This document shows, one piece after another, positions 54,391 through 62,510 of a DNA stretch of 64,000 nucleotides. Numbering within the stretch: position 1 is the stretch's first letter; every line of letters begins with the position of its first letter. This DNA is from Candidatus Brachybacter algidus. Its GTDB lineage: Bacteria; Bacteroidota; Bacteroidia; Chitinophagales; Saprospiraceae. The DNA lies in the NCBI GenBank assembly GCA_016711705.1, contig JADJSK010000005.1:186001-250000 (forward strand), given 5' to 3'. The notes under the pieces are model-generated. The model searched no databases and had not been told where the DNA came from. It saw only the letters and a program-made list of their open reading frames with translations. The position numbers were made by a program, and so were the translations under genes.

Positions 54391-55626
54391 TTATATTGTT
54401 TGAGGCAACTTAGCCTTTGGGTTTTTAAAAAATATTAGAAATAAAATTGTCACTACTTCTGCGAACACTGTTGGATACATCCATATTGACTGCCAGTCAT
54501 GGTTATCAACTTTTCCGGTAGCATCCAGAATCGAATGATCACCGGAAATTTTGCCTGCAGCCCAAAAACCAATGTACATCCCGATACCATAGGTAGCAAG
54601 CGTAATCAAACCTTGGGCTGACGAACGGATCTTTGGCCCTGCCTCCTGATCTGTATAAATATTGCCGGTAACGAAGAAAAAATCGTAGCAAATGCCATGA
54701 AGAATAATCCCAACATACAACATCCAAAGATTAGCATCAATGTTGCCATAAGAGAAACAAAGGTATCTTACGACCCAGGCTATCATTCCAATTAATAACA
54801 TTTGTTTAATGCCAAATTTTCGAAAAAATAATGGCATTAGAAATAGAAAAATCGCCTCACTCATTTGACCGAAACTCATTTTCTGAGCAGATCCAATCAT
54901 TCCTGCTTCATTCAAATAAAGGTTTGCAAGACCATAATAAAAAGCCAATGGAATGCATATTAAAATGGAGGCAATAAAGAATACTAAATAATTTCTATTC
55001 GCAAGGATTTTCAATGCATCGAGTCCTAACACTTCCCTAATACTAACGTTTTGACCAGACTTAGAAGGTGGTGTATTTGGCAGGAAAAAACTATAAACTC
55101 CTAGAATAAGTGACGTGGCAGCTGCAACTTGAAAGGTAATATCCAGACTACCAGGATTAGCTTCCCAGGCCATGTAGCCAACGATTTGCCCTGCGGCGAT
55201 CCAACCTATTGTGCCCCAAAGACGGATACCGGAAAATTGCTTCTCCGCATCACTGATCTGATGCAATGCAATGGAATTGGTCAATGCCAGCGTCGGCATG
55301 TAAAGGACCATATATATAAGGAGTAAAACATAAAAAGAACTAAATTCAGAATTTTGAGAAATAAAGTACAATAGTCCAGCACCCACAAGATGTAATACTG
55401 CCAATATCTTTTGTGCTGCGAAATATTTATCCGCAATCAAACCAATAATGAATGGAGCGATGATAGCACCCAAACATTGTGTGCCATATGCCAATCCTGA
55501 CTGTGCATCCGTAGCTCCAATATCCCCTTTAATCAAGTAAGTACCCAAGGTTACAAACCACATTCCCCAAATAAAAAAATTGAGGAACATCATGGAGGAT
55601 AACTGAAAACGTGTGGTAGACTGCAT
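54391..55626 (-). CDS. MFS transporter, nucleoside:H+ symporter (NupG-like) family
   Basis: 411 residues with 12 predicted membrane helices. N-terminal LSSMMFLNFFIWGMWFVTLG, YLIKGDIGATDAQSGLAYGT, IAPFIIGLIADKYFA and LWGTIGWIAAGQIVGYMAW are typical of the NupG/XapB branch. It would import a nucleoside or, in this setting, a sugar or keto-sugar produced by the GMC pair. It starts the minus-strand operon (first gene) and overlaps nothing; the next gene begins 1-2 nt after it. Confidence 0.9.
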   Translation of the reverse strand: MQSTTRFQLSSMMFLNFFIWGMWFVTLGTYLIKGDIGATDAQSGLAYGTQCLGAIIAPFIIGLIADKYFAAQKILAVLHLVGAGLLYFISQNSEFSSFYVLLLIYMVLYMPTLALTNSIALHQISDAEKQFSGIRLWGTIGWIAAGQIVGYMAWEANPGSLDITFQVAAATSLILGVYSFFLPNTPPSKSGQNVSIREVLGLDALKILANRNYLVFFIASILICIPLAFYYGLANLYLNEAGMIGSAQKMSFGQMSEAIFLFLMPLFFRKFGIKQMLLIGMIAWVVRYLCFSYGNIDANLWMLYVGIILHGICYDFFFVTGNIYTDQEAGPKIRSSAQGLITLATYGIGMYIGFWAAGKISGDHSILDATGKVDNHDWQSIWMYPTVFAEVVTILFLIFFKNPKAKLPQTI

Positions 55627-55749
55627 TGATTTTATGTTAAAAAAGTATTAGAATTGTATAATTAATTCGATGGAAGTTTAAATGTAATGATTTTAATATC
55701 AGAATTTTAAATTTATTAATGATAATTTTACAAAATAATATAACCAACT

Positions 55750-56910
55750 ATGGCTCAATACAGAAAATTAAGATTGGCAATGATCGGTGGAGGCAGAAAT
55801 GCTTTCATAGGTAGTATTCACAGGTTGGCATTTAATATGGATGGTTTAGCCGAGTTGGTAGCAGGCGCTTTGAGTAGTGATTCCGAAAATGCTAAGCTAT
55901 CCGGAAGAGATCTATTTTTGGATGAAGAAAGAATTTATACGAGTTATAAAGACATGCTTGAAATTGAATCCGCTAAGTGTGAAAATGAACGCCCGGATAT
56001 TATTTGCATTGTCACACCTAATCATATGCACTTCGAACCGGCAATGATGGCGCTCGATCTTGGTTTTCACGTTGCCATTGACAAACCAGTCACTTTTGAT
56101 CTCGAACAAGCGAAACAATTGGCAGAAAAAGTCAATTCTACAGGGAAATCATTGTTATTAACCCACACCTACACAGGATATCCAATGGTCAAACAAGGCA
56201 GGCGGATGGTGCTTTCCGGAATATTTGGAAAAATAAGAAAGATCTATGTAGAATATCCACAAGGCTGGTTAAGTTCACCGCTCGAAAATTCAGGAAATGC
56301 CCAGGCTGCCTGGAGAACAGATCCTTCAAAAAGTGGAAAAGCCGGAGCAATGGGCGATATCGGAACACATGCATTTAATCTTGCTGAATACGTCTCAGGG
56401 CTTCAAGTTTCAAAATTGTGTGCAGACATTAATTCAGTTGTTGAAGGTCGAATGTTAGATGATGATGGTGCAGTTTTATTGAAATTCGACAATGGGGCAA
56501 GTGGAGTTTTAGTTGCCACACAAGTTGCAGCCGGAGAAGAAAACAATGTAAAGATTCGAGTTTATGGAGAGCTGGGTGGCATTGAATGGCAACAAGCAGA
56601 TGCCAATACGCTTAAAGTAATGCGGCCGGACAAAGCTGCTGAAATATACCGAACCGGAACTCCTTATGTTTCATCCTTTGCATCACACAATTCACGTGCG
56701 CCTGCCGGTCATCCGGAAGGATATCTTGAAGCATTTGCAAATCACTACAGAAATTTTTTCTTGACCATCAATGCGAATATGAATGGAGAAATTCCAAAAG
56801 AAGAATGGTTAGATTACCCTGGGATTGAAGAGGGAGTAAGGGGTATGATGTTTATAGATAAGGTGGTCGAGTCCGGAAGATCAGCAGATAAATGGATCAA
56901 TTTTGAATAA
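55750..56910 (+). CDS. Gfo/Idh/MocA family oxidoreductase
   Basis: 386 residues. N-terminal NAD(P)-binding Rossmann: RLAMIGGGRNAFIGSIHRLA; Lys motif HVAIDKPVTFDLEQAKQLA; His-containing RTDPSKSGKAGAMGDIGTHA then the C-terminal substrate domain (GHPEGYLEAFANHYRNFF). No signal peptide, so cytoplasmic. It oxidises a hydroxyl or reduces a keto group of a sugar or inositol. It is divergent from the permease operon (123 bp apart), which suggests a shared control region. Confidence 0.94.
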   Translation: MAQYRKLRLAMIGGGRNAFIGSIHRLAFNMDGLAELVAGALSSDSENAKLSGRDLFLDEERIYTSYKDMLEIESAKCENERPDIICIVTPNHMHFEPAMMALDLGFHVAIDKPVTFDLEQAKQLAEKVNSTGKSLLLTHTYTGYPMVKQGRRMVLSGIFGKIRKIYVEYPQGWLSSPLENSGNAQAAWRTDPSKSGKAGAMGDIGTHAFNLAEYVSGLQVSKLCADINSVVEGRMLDDDGAVLLKFDNGASGVLVATQVAAGEENNVKIRVYGELGGIEWQQADANTLKVMRPDKAAEIYRTGTPYVSSFASHNSRAPAGHPEGYLEAFANHYRNFFLTINANMNGEIPKEEWLDYPGIEEGVRGMMFIDKVVESGRSADKWINFE

Positions 56911-56938
56911 AATTAAGTACTTCAGAATTGTAAAAACT

Positions 56939-57730
56939 ATGAAAGACACAATGGTATTGCTAGTTATATTATTGGCAAGTATTCAATGTAAAGCACAAAA
57001 CACCCTTAATTGGAATGGCAAAAAATGTGCTGTAGTCCTCACATATGATGACGCACTTAATGTACATCTCGATAAAGTTATTCCGCAATTAAATGCTTAC
57101 AATTTCAAGGGGACTTTCTATTTAATTGGCTCTTCACCCAATGTATCCAATCGCATTATAGAATGGCGCGCTGCAGCCGCTCAAGGCCACGAACTCGGTA
57201 ATCACACGCTCAACCATCCCTGTGCGGGAGACCTTCCTGGAAGGGATTGGACAAAAGGCGAAAATGACCTGACTAGATATTCCGTATATCGTGCAACACA
57301 CGAGATCAAAGTTTGTAACACTCTTTTGGAAGCGATTGATGGTAAAAAAGAACGCACTTTTGCCTATCCGTGCGGTGATTTGATGATCAGAGATACGTTG
57401 TTTTATAAATATTCTGAACAAGAATTCGTGTGTGCTCGAGGAGTTGAAACAGGTTATTTAGCAATGGATAAAGTAGATCTGTCGAATGTAAATGCTTTTG
57501 CTGCCATTGGGTCGACGGCCGAACAGATGATCGAACAAGTTAAAAATGCAGAGAAAGCAGGATCATTTGTTGTATTTATTTTTCATGGAGTGGGTGGTGA
57601 GCATTCGCTGAATGTGGATCTTGAAGAGCATCGAAAACTTTTGGAATATCTTAAGAAGAATGAAGGAAATATTTGGGTTGCAACGATGGTAGATGTGGCT
57701 AAATATATATCGGAAGTTTCAGAACAATAA
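56939..57730 (+). CDS. Secreted polysaccharide deacetylase (CE4-type)
   Basis: 263 residues from ATG 56939, which gives a signal peptide (MVLLVILLASIQCKAQ); a TTG at 56903 is rejected. NodB-homology motifs: AVVLTYDDAL (two catalytic/metal Asp), HELGNHTLNHPC (His-x3-His metal ligands), TFAYPCGD, then FVVFIFHGVG (His). Removes N- or O-acetyl groups from carbohydrates. It lies 28 nt after the Gfo/Idh gene and belongs to the same transcript. Confidence 0.9.
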   Translation: MKDTMVLLVILLASIQCKAQNTLNWNGKKCAVVLTYDDALNVHLDKVIPQLNAYNFKGTFYLIGSSPNVSNRIIEWRAAAAQGHELGNHTLNHPCAGDLPGRDWTKGENDLTRYSVYRATHEIKVCNTLLEAIDGKKERTFAYPCGDLMIRDTLFYKYSEQEFVCARGVETGYLAMDKVDLSNVNAFAAIGSTAEQMIEQVKNAEKAGSFVVFIFHGVGGEHSLNVDLEEHRKLLEYLKKNEGNIWVATMVDVAKYISEVSEQ

Positions 57731-57946
57731 ATTTCTATAAAACTATTGGCTTCACTCAATTTGAAGTTAGAAGTTTGGAGTTTGAATGAAACTCAGATGA
57801 TAATGTTTAGCAAATGAAAACATTTAGATAAAATTTTAATACTAAATTAACGGCACGATTAAAATGATAATATTAAACTTTAGAATTTAAATTATATTCA
57901 AAGAAATAAAGATTAGAGCACAAAAAAATAATAGATAATTAGCAAT

Positions 57947-58849
57947 ATGCATAAAGTAAAACTTTCTTCTGACCTTCAACTTTCCCCAATTATTCACGGA
58001 CATTGGAGATTGCGTGAATGGAATATGAATGCTCAGGAAATATTGGCTTTCACGGAAAAGTCTGTAGAATTGGGTGTTACAAGTATTGATCATGCAGACA
58101 TTTATGGCGATTATAGATGTGAGAAACTATTTGGTCAGGCATTGGGACTGAAACCATCATTGAGAAAAGAGATCCAAATCGTAACAAAATGCGGTATCAA
58201 GCTTGTCTCAGAAAAGTACCCTGAAAGAAAGTTGAAAACGTATGATTACAGCTTTAGACATATCATCTCATCGGTGGACAATTCTCTACAAAATTTTGGA
58301 ACAGATTATCTCGATCTACTCTTATTGCACAGGCCGTCTCCTTTTTTCGACCCACAGGAAGTTGCCAGGGCATTTGCGCATCTTAGAGAAAGTGGTAAAG
58401 TAATTAATTTTGGCGTTTCGAATTTCAATCCACTTCAATTCGAGATGCTGAATGAACATCTTGAGGAAAAACTAGTCACAAATCAAGTTGAAATATCTCC
58501 ACTTTGTTTGGAGCATTTTAAAAATGGCAACATAGATTATTTCATGAAAAACAAGATCAGACCAATGGCTTGGTCACCACTAGCCGGAGGAGAAATAATG
58601 AATAAGGTGGGCGACAAGGGAGCAAGGTTGGGTAAAGCTTTGAATAAAGTGGCACATGAAATAGGAATAGAAAGTATAGATAAAGTCATTTATGCATGGC
58701 TTTTTAAGCACCCTTCAGGAATCATGCCAATCGTCGGTTCAGGGAAATTTGAAAGATTGAAACATGCCGTTGACGCGCTAAATATAAACATGAGTTTGGA
58801 ACAATGGTTTGAGATTTATAATGCATCTGAAGGTCATGAATTGCCTTAA
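57947..58849 (+). CDS. Aldo/keto reductase
   Basis: 300 residues. AKR landmarks: SIDHADIYGDYRCEKLFG with the catalytic Tyr in ADIYG, VTKCGI with catalytic Lys, DLLLLHRPSPF with catalytic His, INFGVSNFNPLQFEML, VTNQVEISPLC, MAWSPLAGGEI and the end IMPIVGSGKFERLKHAVDAL (cofactor binding). Reduces aldehydes or ketones with NADPH; it resembles the YdhF-like branch. Separate from the deacetylase by 216 bp, but same direction. Confidence 0.93.
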   Translation: MHKVKLSSDLQLSPIIHGHWRLREWNMNAQEILAFTEKSVELGVTSIDHADIYGDYRCEKLFGQALGLKPSLRKEIQIVTKCGIKLVSEKYPERKLKTYDYSFRHIISSVDNSLQNFGTDYLDLLLLHRPSPFFDPQEVARAFAHLRESGKVINFGVSNFNPLQFEMLNEHLEEKLVTNQVEISPLCLEHFKNGNIDYFMKNKIRPMAWSPLAGGEIMNKVGDKGARLGKALNKVAHEIGIESIDKVIYAWLFKHPSGIMPIVGSGKFERLKHAVDALNINMSLEQWFEIYNASEGHELP

Positions 58850-58967
58850 TTATTTTCTAAAAAGTTGGAGGTTAGAAATTTGAGGTTAGTTTTTTTTGCT
58901 AATCAGGTCATCAAATATCGCTCTGATCAAAAGAGAAATACTATATTAATTTTTATAAAATTGATTT

Positions 58968-59312
58968 ATGGCATATGATAATAATCTAGCAGAAATGGTA
59001 AGAGAATATCTAAGTAATTTCCCTGAAATCAATGTGGAAGAAAAAAAGATGTTTGGTGGACTTGGATTTATGGTAAATGAAAAAATGTGCATTAATATCA
59101 GTGGAGAAAAACTGATGTGCCGATATGATCCAGTATTAGAAGAAGAAATCGCAGAAAAGCCAGGATTCGAGCCAATGATTTTGAAAGGTAAGGCGATGAA
59201 GGGCTATTGCTATGTCCATTCCGATGGATTTGACAAGAAAAACGACTTTGAATATTGGCTTGATCTATGTTTAGAATATAACCAAAGAGCGAAGTCGTCT
59301 AAAAAGAAGTAA
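58968..59312 (+). CDS. TfoX/Sxy N-terminal domain family protein
   Basis: 114 residues: KKMFGGLGFMVNEKMCINIS, GEKLMCRYDP, EEIAEKPGFEPMIL, MKGYCYVHSDGF, and a helical end. This is the TfoX N-terminal-like fold alone, without the C-terminal half of TfoX. In Bacteroidota these small cytosolic proteins have no known role; a link to competence is not implied. The Ser/Lys tail AKSSKKK ends the protein. Confidence 0.9.
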   Translation: MAYDNNLAEMVREYLSNFPEINVEEKKMFGGLGFMVNEKMCINISGEKLMCRYDPVLEEEIAEKPGFEPMILKGKAMKGYCYVHSDGFDKKNDFEYWLDLCLEYNQRAKSSKKK

Positions 59313-59324
59313 ATTTTAAAAAAA

Positions 59325-59373
59325 CCAACAACAACAAACAACAACAACAAACAACAAACAACAAACATCAAAC
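59325..59373 (+). repeat. CAA-type microsatellite
   Basis: Imperfect CAA/ACAA array (ACAACAACAAACAACAAAC type) filling most of the 62 bp between the TfoX-like and VOC genes. The final units end directly before the ATG of the VOC gene, so length changes could affect its translation initiation region. Confidence 0.8.
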
Positions 59374-59374
59374 A

Positions 59375-59740
59375 ATGAATATAAAGGCAAAGGCAATCAG
59401 ACCCTTCATCGGATCAAAGAATTTTGAAATTTCACGCAATTTCTATCAAGATCTTGGTTTCGAAGAAGTCGTTTTATTTCATAATATGTCATTATTCACA
59501 ATTGGGAATTTTGGCTTTTATTTGCAAAATGCATATTTAAAAGAATGGGTAGATAATACGATGGTTTTCATGGAAGTAGAAGATCTTGATCAGTTCTGGA
59601 AAGACTTGGTTGTATTGAATCTTCCTGCCAAATATAAAGGAGTGCGCACTGTGTCTATTCAGCGGATGGATTGGGGCAGCGAGTGTTTTGTGCACGATCC
59701 GAGTGGTATTTTGTGGCATTTTGGTGTGTTTGCGAAGTGA
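59375..59740 (+). CDS. VOC (glyoxalase/bleomycin-resistance fold) superfamily protein
   Basis: 121 residues with paired beta-alpha-beta-beta-beta modules: IRPFIGSKNFEISRNFYQDL, GFEEVVLFHNMSL, FLQNAYLKEWVDNTM-type strand, VEDLDQFWKDLVVLN and SECFVHDPSGILWHFGVFAK (metal-ligand Glu is Cys-flanked and not clear). The HDPSGxxWHF end is the usual VOC motif. Could be a small-molecule binding or drug-resistance-type protein; reaction unknown. Follows the microsatellite directly. Confidence 0.85.
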   Translation: MNIKAKAIRPFIGSKNFEISRNFYQDLGFEEVVLFHNMSLFTIGNFGFYLQNAYLKEWVDNTMVFMEVEDLDQFWKDLVVLNLPAKYKGVRTVSIQRMDWGSECFVHDPSGILWHFGVFAK

Positions 59741-60492
59741 GAAGCGAAGATTTGCGCGCAAATTTATTCAGAATCACGCTTGCCTGCCTACAGAGGCAGG
59801 GACTTAAAGGATGAAAGGATTTCACTGAAAGGTGTTGGTAATAATCAGTGTAATCCGAGTAATCACTATAATCTGTGATCCAGACAGAAAAAAGGGTTCA
59901 CGCAAAGTGAGGTAGAAGCGCTAAGTAAGCTAAGATGGAAGTGAAGAGTGAAAATTTAGTCTCCGATATGAAAATTTTATTAGAATCATACTTGACTGCC
60001 AACAATGACGGGATTTAAAAGATGAAAGGATTTCACTGAATGGTCTTGGTAATAATCAGTGTAATCCGAGTAATCACTACAATCTGTGATTCAGACAGAA
60101 AAAAAGTTCACGCAAAGTGAGGAAGAAGCGCTAAGGACGCTAAGATGGAAGTGAAGAGTGAAAACTTAGTCTCCGATAGGGGCTATAAAAATTTTATTAG
60201 AATCTGCTTGACTGCCAACAATGACGGGATTTAAAAGATGAAAGGATTTCACTGAATGGTCTTGGTAATAATCAGTGTAATCCGAGTAATCACTACAATC
60301 TGTGATTCAGACAGAAAAAAAGTTCACGCGCCTTTGGTTTTAACCAAAGCACTCCATAAAAAGCAATCTCTCTATACTTCACATCTTCATATCAATAATA
60401 AATTCCTCCAATAAATGAGCTATATTAACAAAAAATTCCCTTGGTCAATATCTCAAACCAAGGGGAATAATATATTTTAAAGTAAAAAATTA
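59741..60492. other. Intergenic region made largely of a tandem repeat
   Basis: About 750 bp between the VOC gene and the end of sucD, which is on the opposite strand. Three tandem copies (59770-60329) of a 212-217-bp unit, then about 160 bp of AT-rich sequence. No gene is seen in the repeat. Confidence 0.6.
59770..60329 (+). repeat. Long tandem repeat, 2.6 copies of a 212-217-bp unit
   Basis: Copies start at 59770, 59982 and 60199 (AGAATC...CTTGACTGCC). Each holds GATGAAAGGATTTCACTGAA, AATAATCAGTGTAATCCGAG, TAATCACT, AATCTGTGAT, AGACAGAAAAAA, GTTCACGC, and in the first two copies GCGCTAAG and GTGAAGAGTGAAAA. The words TTAGTCTCCGATA, AATCAGTGTAATCC and GTTCACGCAAAGTGAG look like decayed mobile or REP-type intergenic material; copies 2 and 3 are closer to each other than to copy 1. 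Confidence 0.8.
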
Positions 60493-61371
60493 CTACGCTT
60501 TTTTTGCCATCACTTCAGCCATCGTCTTTCCGATATCAGCCGGAGAAACAACGACATGTATTCCACACTCCCCCATGATCCTCATTTTAGCTGCTGCAGT
60601 GTCGTCCTCACCACCTACGATGGCGCCGGCATGACCCATTTTACGACCTTTTGGAGCAGTTTGGCCTGCTATAAAACCAACTACAGGTTTAGTGCCATGC
60701 TCCTTGTACCATTTTGAGGCTTCAGCTTCAAGGCTACCACCTATCTCCCCGATCATTACGATGCCGTCTGTTTCAGGATCATTCATAAATAATTCGATTG
60801 CTTCCTTAGTTGAAGTTCCGATGATTGGGTCACCACCAATTCCGATAGCGGTAGAAATACCAAGCCCTGCTTTGACCACCTGGTCAGCAGCTTCGTAAGT
60901 CAAAGTACCAGATTTTGAAACAATACCGATGCGACCTTTTTTGAAGACAAAACCCGGCATGATGCCTACTTTAGCTTCATCCGGAGTAATTACACCCGGG
61001 CAATTCGGTCCTATAAGACGTACGTTTTTATCTTTTATGTATTCTTTTACTTTGACCATGTCCTGGATCGGAATACCTTCAGTGATGCAGACGATAGTTT
61101 TGATTCCTGCTTCTGCTGCTTCCTGAATAGCATCGGCTGCAAAAGCCGGTGGAACGAATATAATGGAGGTATCTGCACCAGCTTGATTCACAGCATCTTG
61201 AACTGTATTGAAGACAGGTTTGCCAAGATGAGTTTCGCCACCTTTACCAGGAGTCACACCACCAACTACTGGAGTGCCATACATGATCATTTGTTCTGCG
61301 TGGAAAGTACCTTCTTTACCGGTGAAGCCTTGGACGATGATTTTGGAGTCTTTGTTAACTATTACTGACAT
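60493..61371 (-). CDS. sucD: Succinate-CoA ligase (ADP-forming) alpha subunit
   Basis: 292 residues, full family length. TCA-cycle enzyme that makes succinate and ATP/GTP from succinyl-CoA. N-terminal CoA-binding fold: KIIVQGFTGKEGTFHAEQMI, YGTPVVGGVTPGKGG, and VRLIGPNCPGVITPDEAKVG; the phosphorylated His is in MGHAGAIVGG. The beta subunit gene (sucC) is not adjacent here, which is common in Bacteroidota. Confidence 0.97.
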   Translation of the reverse strand: MSVIVNKDSKIIVQGFTGKEGTFHAEQMIMYGTPVVGGVTPGKGGETHLGKPVFNTVQDAVNQAGADTSIIFVPPAFAADAIQEAAEAGIKTIVCITEGIPIQDMVKVKEYIKDKNVRLIGPNCPGVITPDEAKVGIMPGFVFKKGRIGIVSKSGTLTYEAADQVVKAGLGISTAIGIGGDPIIGTSTKEAIELFMNDPETDGIVMIGEIGGSLEAEASKWYKEHGTKPVVGFIAGQTAPKGRKMGHAGAIVGGEDDTAAAKMRIMGECGIHVVVSPADIGKTMAEVMAKKA

Positions 61372-61466
61372 TTGATATTTTTTTTACGACAATATCTAAA
61401 TGACAATCAAGCAGTAATCTCAACAAAGAGGAGGATATAACAACTTAAAGTGATCTTCAGATACCG

Positions 61467-61781
61467 TTATTCGACTGCAATGATAAACAAATCTTCATCA
61501 TTTTTGGTCATTAAATATTCTTCACGGCCAAATTTTTCTATATCGCTGTTGACATCCTTTGTCATTTGTTTGGTGCGTATGATGTCATTTGACAACTTGT
61601 CTTTTTCTCTTTCATACTTGTAGATTGATCTTTGGAGTTGCCATTGAGTGACCCATCTGTTTTTATCGAATAGAGCCATCCAGATGAAGAGGAAGAGGAA
61701 GGATGCTATGTATTTTTTATTTGGGCCTCCGGGAAGAAAATCTTTGATGTCCTGAAGGACGTTTGTAAACTTTTGATACAT
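61467..61781 (-). CDS. FtsB/DivIC-family septum formation protein
   Basis: 104 residues from ATG 61781; an in-frame start at 61832 would add 17 residues that look non-native. One TM segment (about 21-39, KYIASFLFLFIWMALFD), then a coiled coil (YKYEREKDKLSNDIIRTKQM) and the compact GREEYLMTKNDEDLFII tail, as in FtsB/DivIC. Such proteins bridge the FtsL/FtsQ division complex at the septum. Tail residues and length fit the family well. sucD lies downstream on the same strand. Confidence 0.85.
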   Translation of the reverse strand: MYQKFTNVLQDIKDFLPGGPNKKYIASFLFLFIWMALFDKNRWVTQWQLQRSIYKYEREKDKLSNDIIRTKQMTKDVNSDIEKFGREEYLMTKNDEDLFIIAVE

Positions 61782-62174
61782 ATTAAATAAATTTATAATG
61801 CAAATATAGCTATCAATTAATGATATACCCATTGTATTTATTATTAATGTATAAATTTTTATTTTTAAATATGTAAATAGCTATAATTCAAATAAAAATA
61901 AATTTAAGAAATTATGGTTTTGATATTCAACACATTATGAATAGAGTTAGAAATACATATGATGGCATATATTTAGTACTTCAAAGCACAATATTCAAAT
62001 ACGCTAGTGGTAAACAGCTATCGCTGATAACTGCCAAAAATTTATTTATAGTAAAATAAGTTATTCAATGTTTATATAAATGGTATATCATTGTTAATCA
62101 ACACTATGGTCAGCATCAAAACATTACTTCATATTATAAGATCAATCTTTAAACTACTTTTATAAATTTCCAGG

Positions 62175-62202
62175 GAGCATGGGGCAACTCATGCTCTTTT
62201 TT
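62175..62202 (+). terminator. Rho-independent terminator without an assigned upstream gene
   Basis: GAGCATG (62175-62181) pairs CATGCTC (62190-62196) around a short loop, followed by TTTTTT. It reads on the plus strand, where no gene precedes it for 3 kb on the same strand except the VOC gene at 59740, so its transcript is unknown. Confidence 0.7.
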
Positions 62203-62391
62203 ATTGAGTTAGCTAAATACAACAATAATCGGGAACCTCACAAGAAGTGATGAGAACATCAAGGGATTGTGAAAAACCGGTATTAATTGCATTCAATTTT
62301 TTAGTAATTTTTAAACATACCTATTTCATAACGATACATATATCAAGTATTTATATATTTATTTAAAAGAAAACATCCGCATTATTTGTAA

Positions 62392-62440
62392 TATATTTGC
62401 AGCGTATCGGTATGTCAAATGATATAATAAGTGGCATACC
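62392..62440 (+). promoter_or_regulatory. -7-like element and 5'-UTR inverted repeat upstream of 62511
   Basis: TATATTTG at 62392-62399 is a -7 element; downstream, GGTATGTCA (62409-62417) and TGGCATACC (62432-62440) pair at eight of nine positions and would form an mRNA hairpin in the 5' leader, 70 nt before the ATG. No -33 TTG. Confidence 0.35.
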
Positions 62441-62510
62441 ACAATTAATATTAAGTTCACATTAACCTTCTACCTTTGGTTTATTATTCTTAATTTAAAA
62501 AACATTACAA

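Larger units (their letters stand above)
61833..62510. other. Intergenic region upstream of the large secreted protein gene
   Basis: About 680 bp, AT-rich. Contains a strong isolated hairpin terminator at 62175-62202 and a -7-like TATATTTG at 62392-62399. Between 61860 and 62170 no gene or fold is recognised; a small RNA ending at the terminator is possible but not supported by any conserved motif I can see. Confidence 0.45.

Noticed and set aside
59770..60329. Possible CRISPR array
   Set aside because: The repeat unit is 212-217 bp with no short repeat/unique spacer alternation, and no cas gene is nearby.
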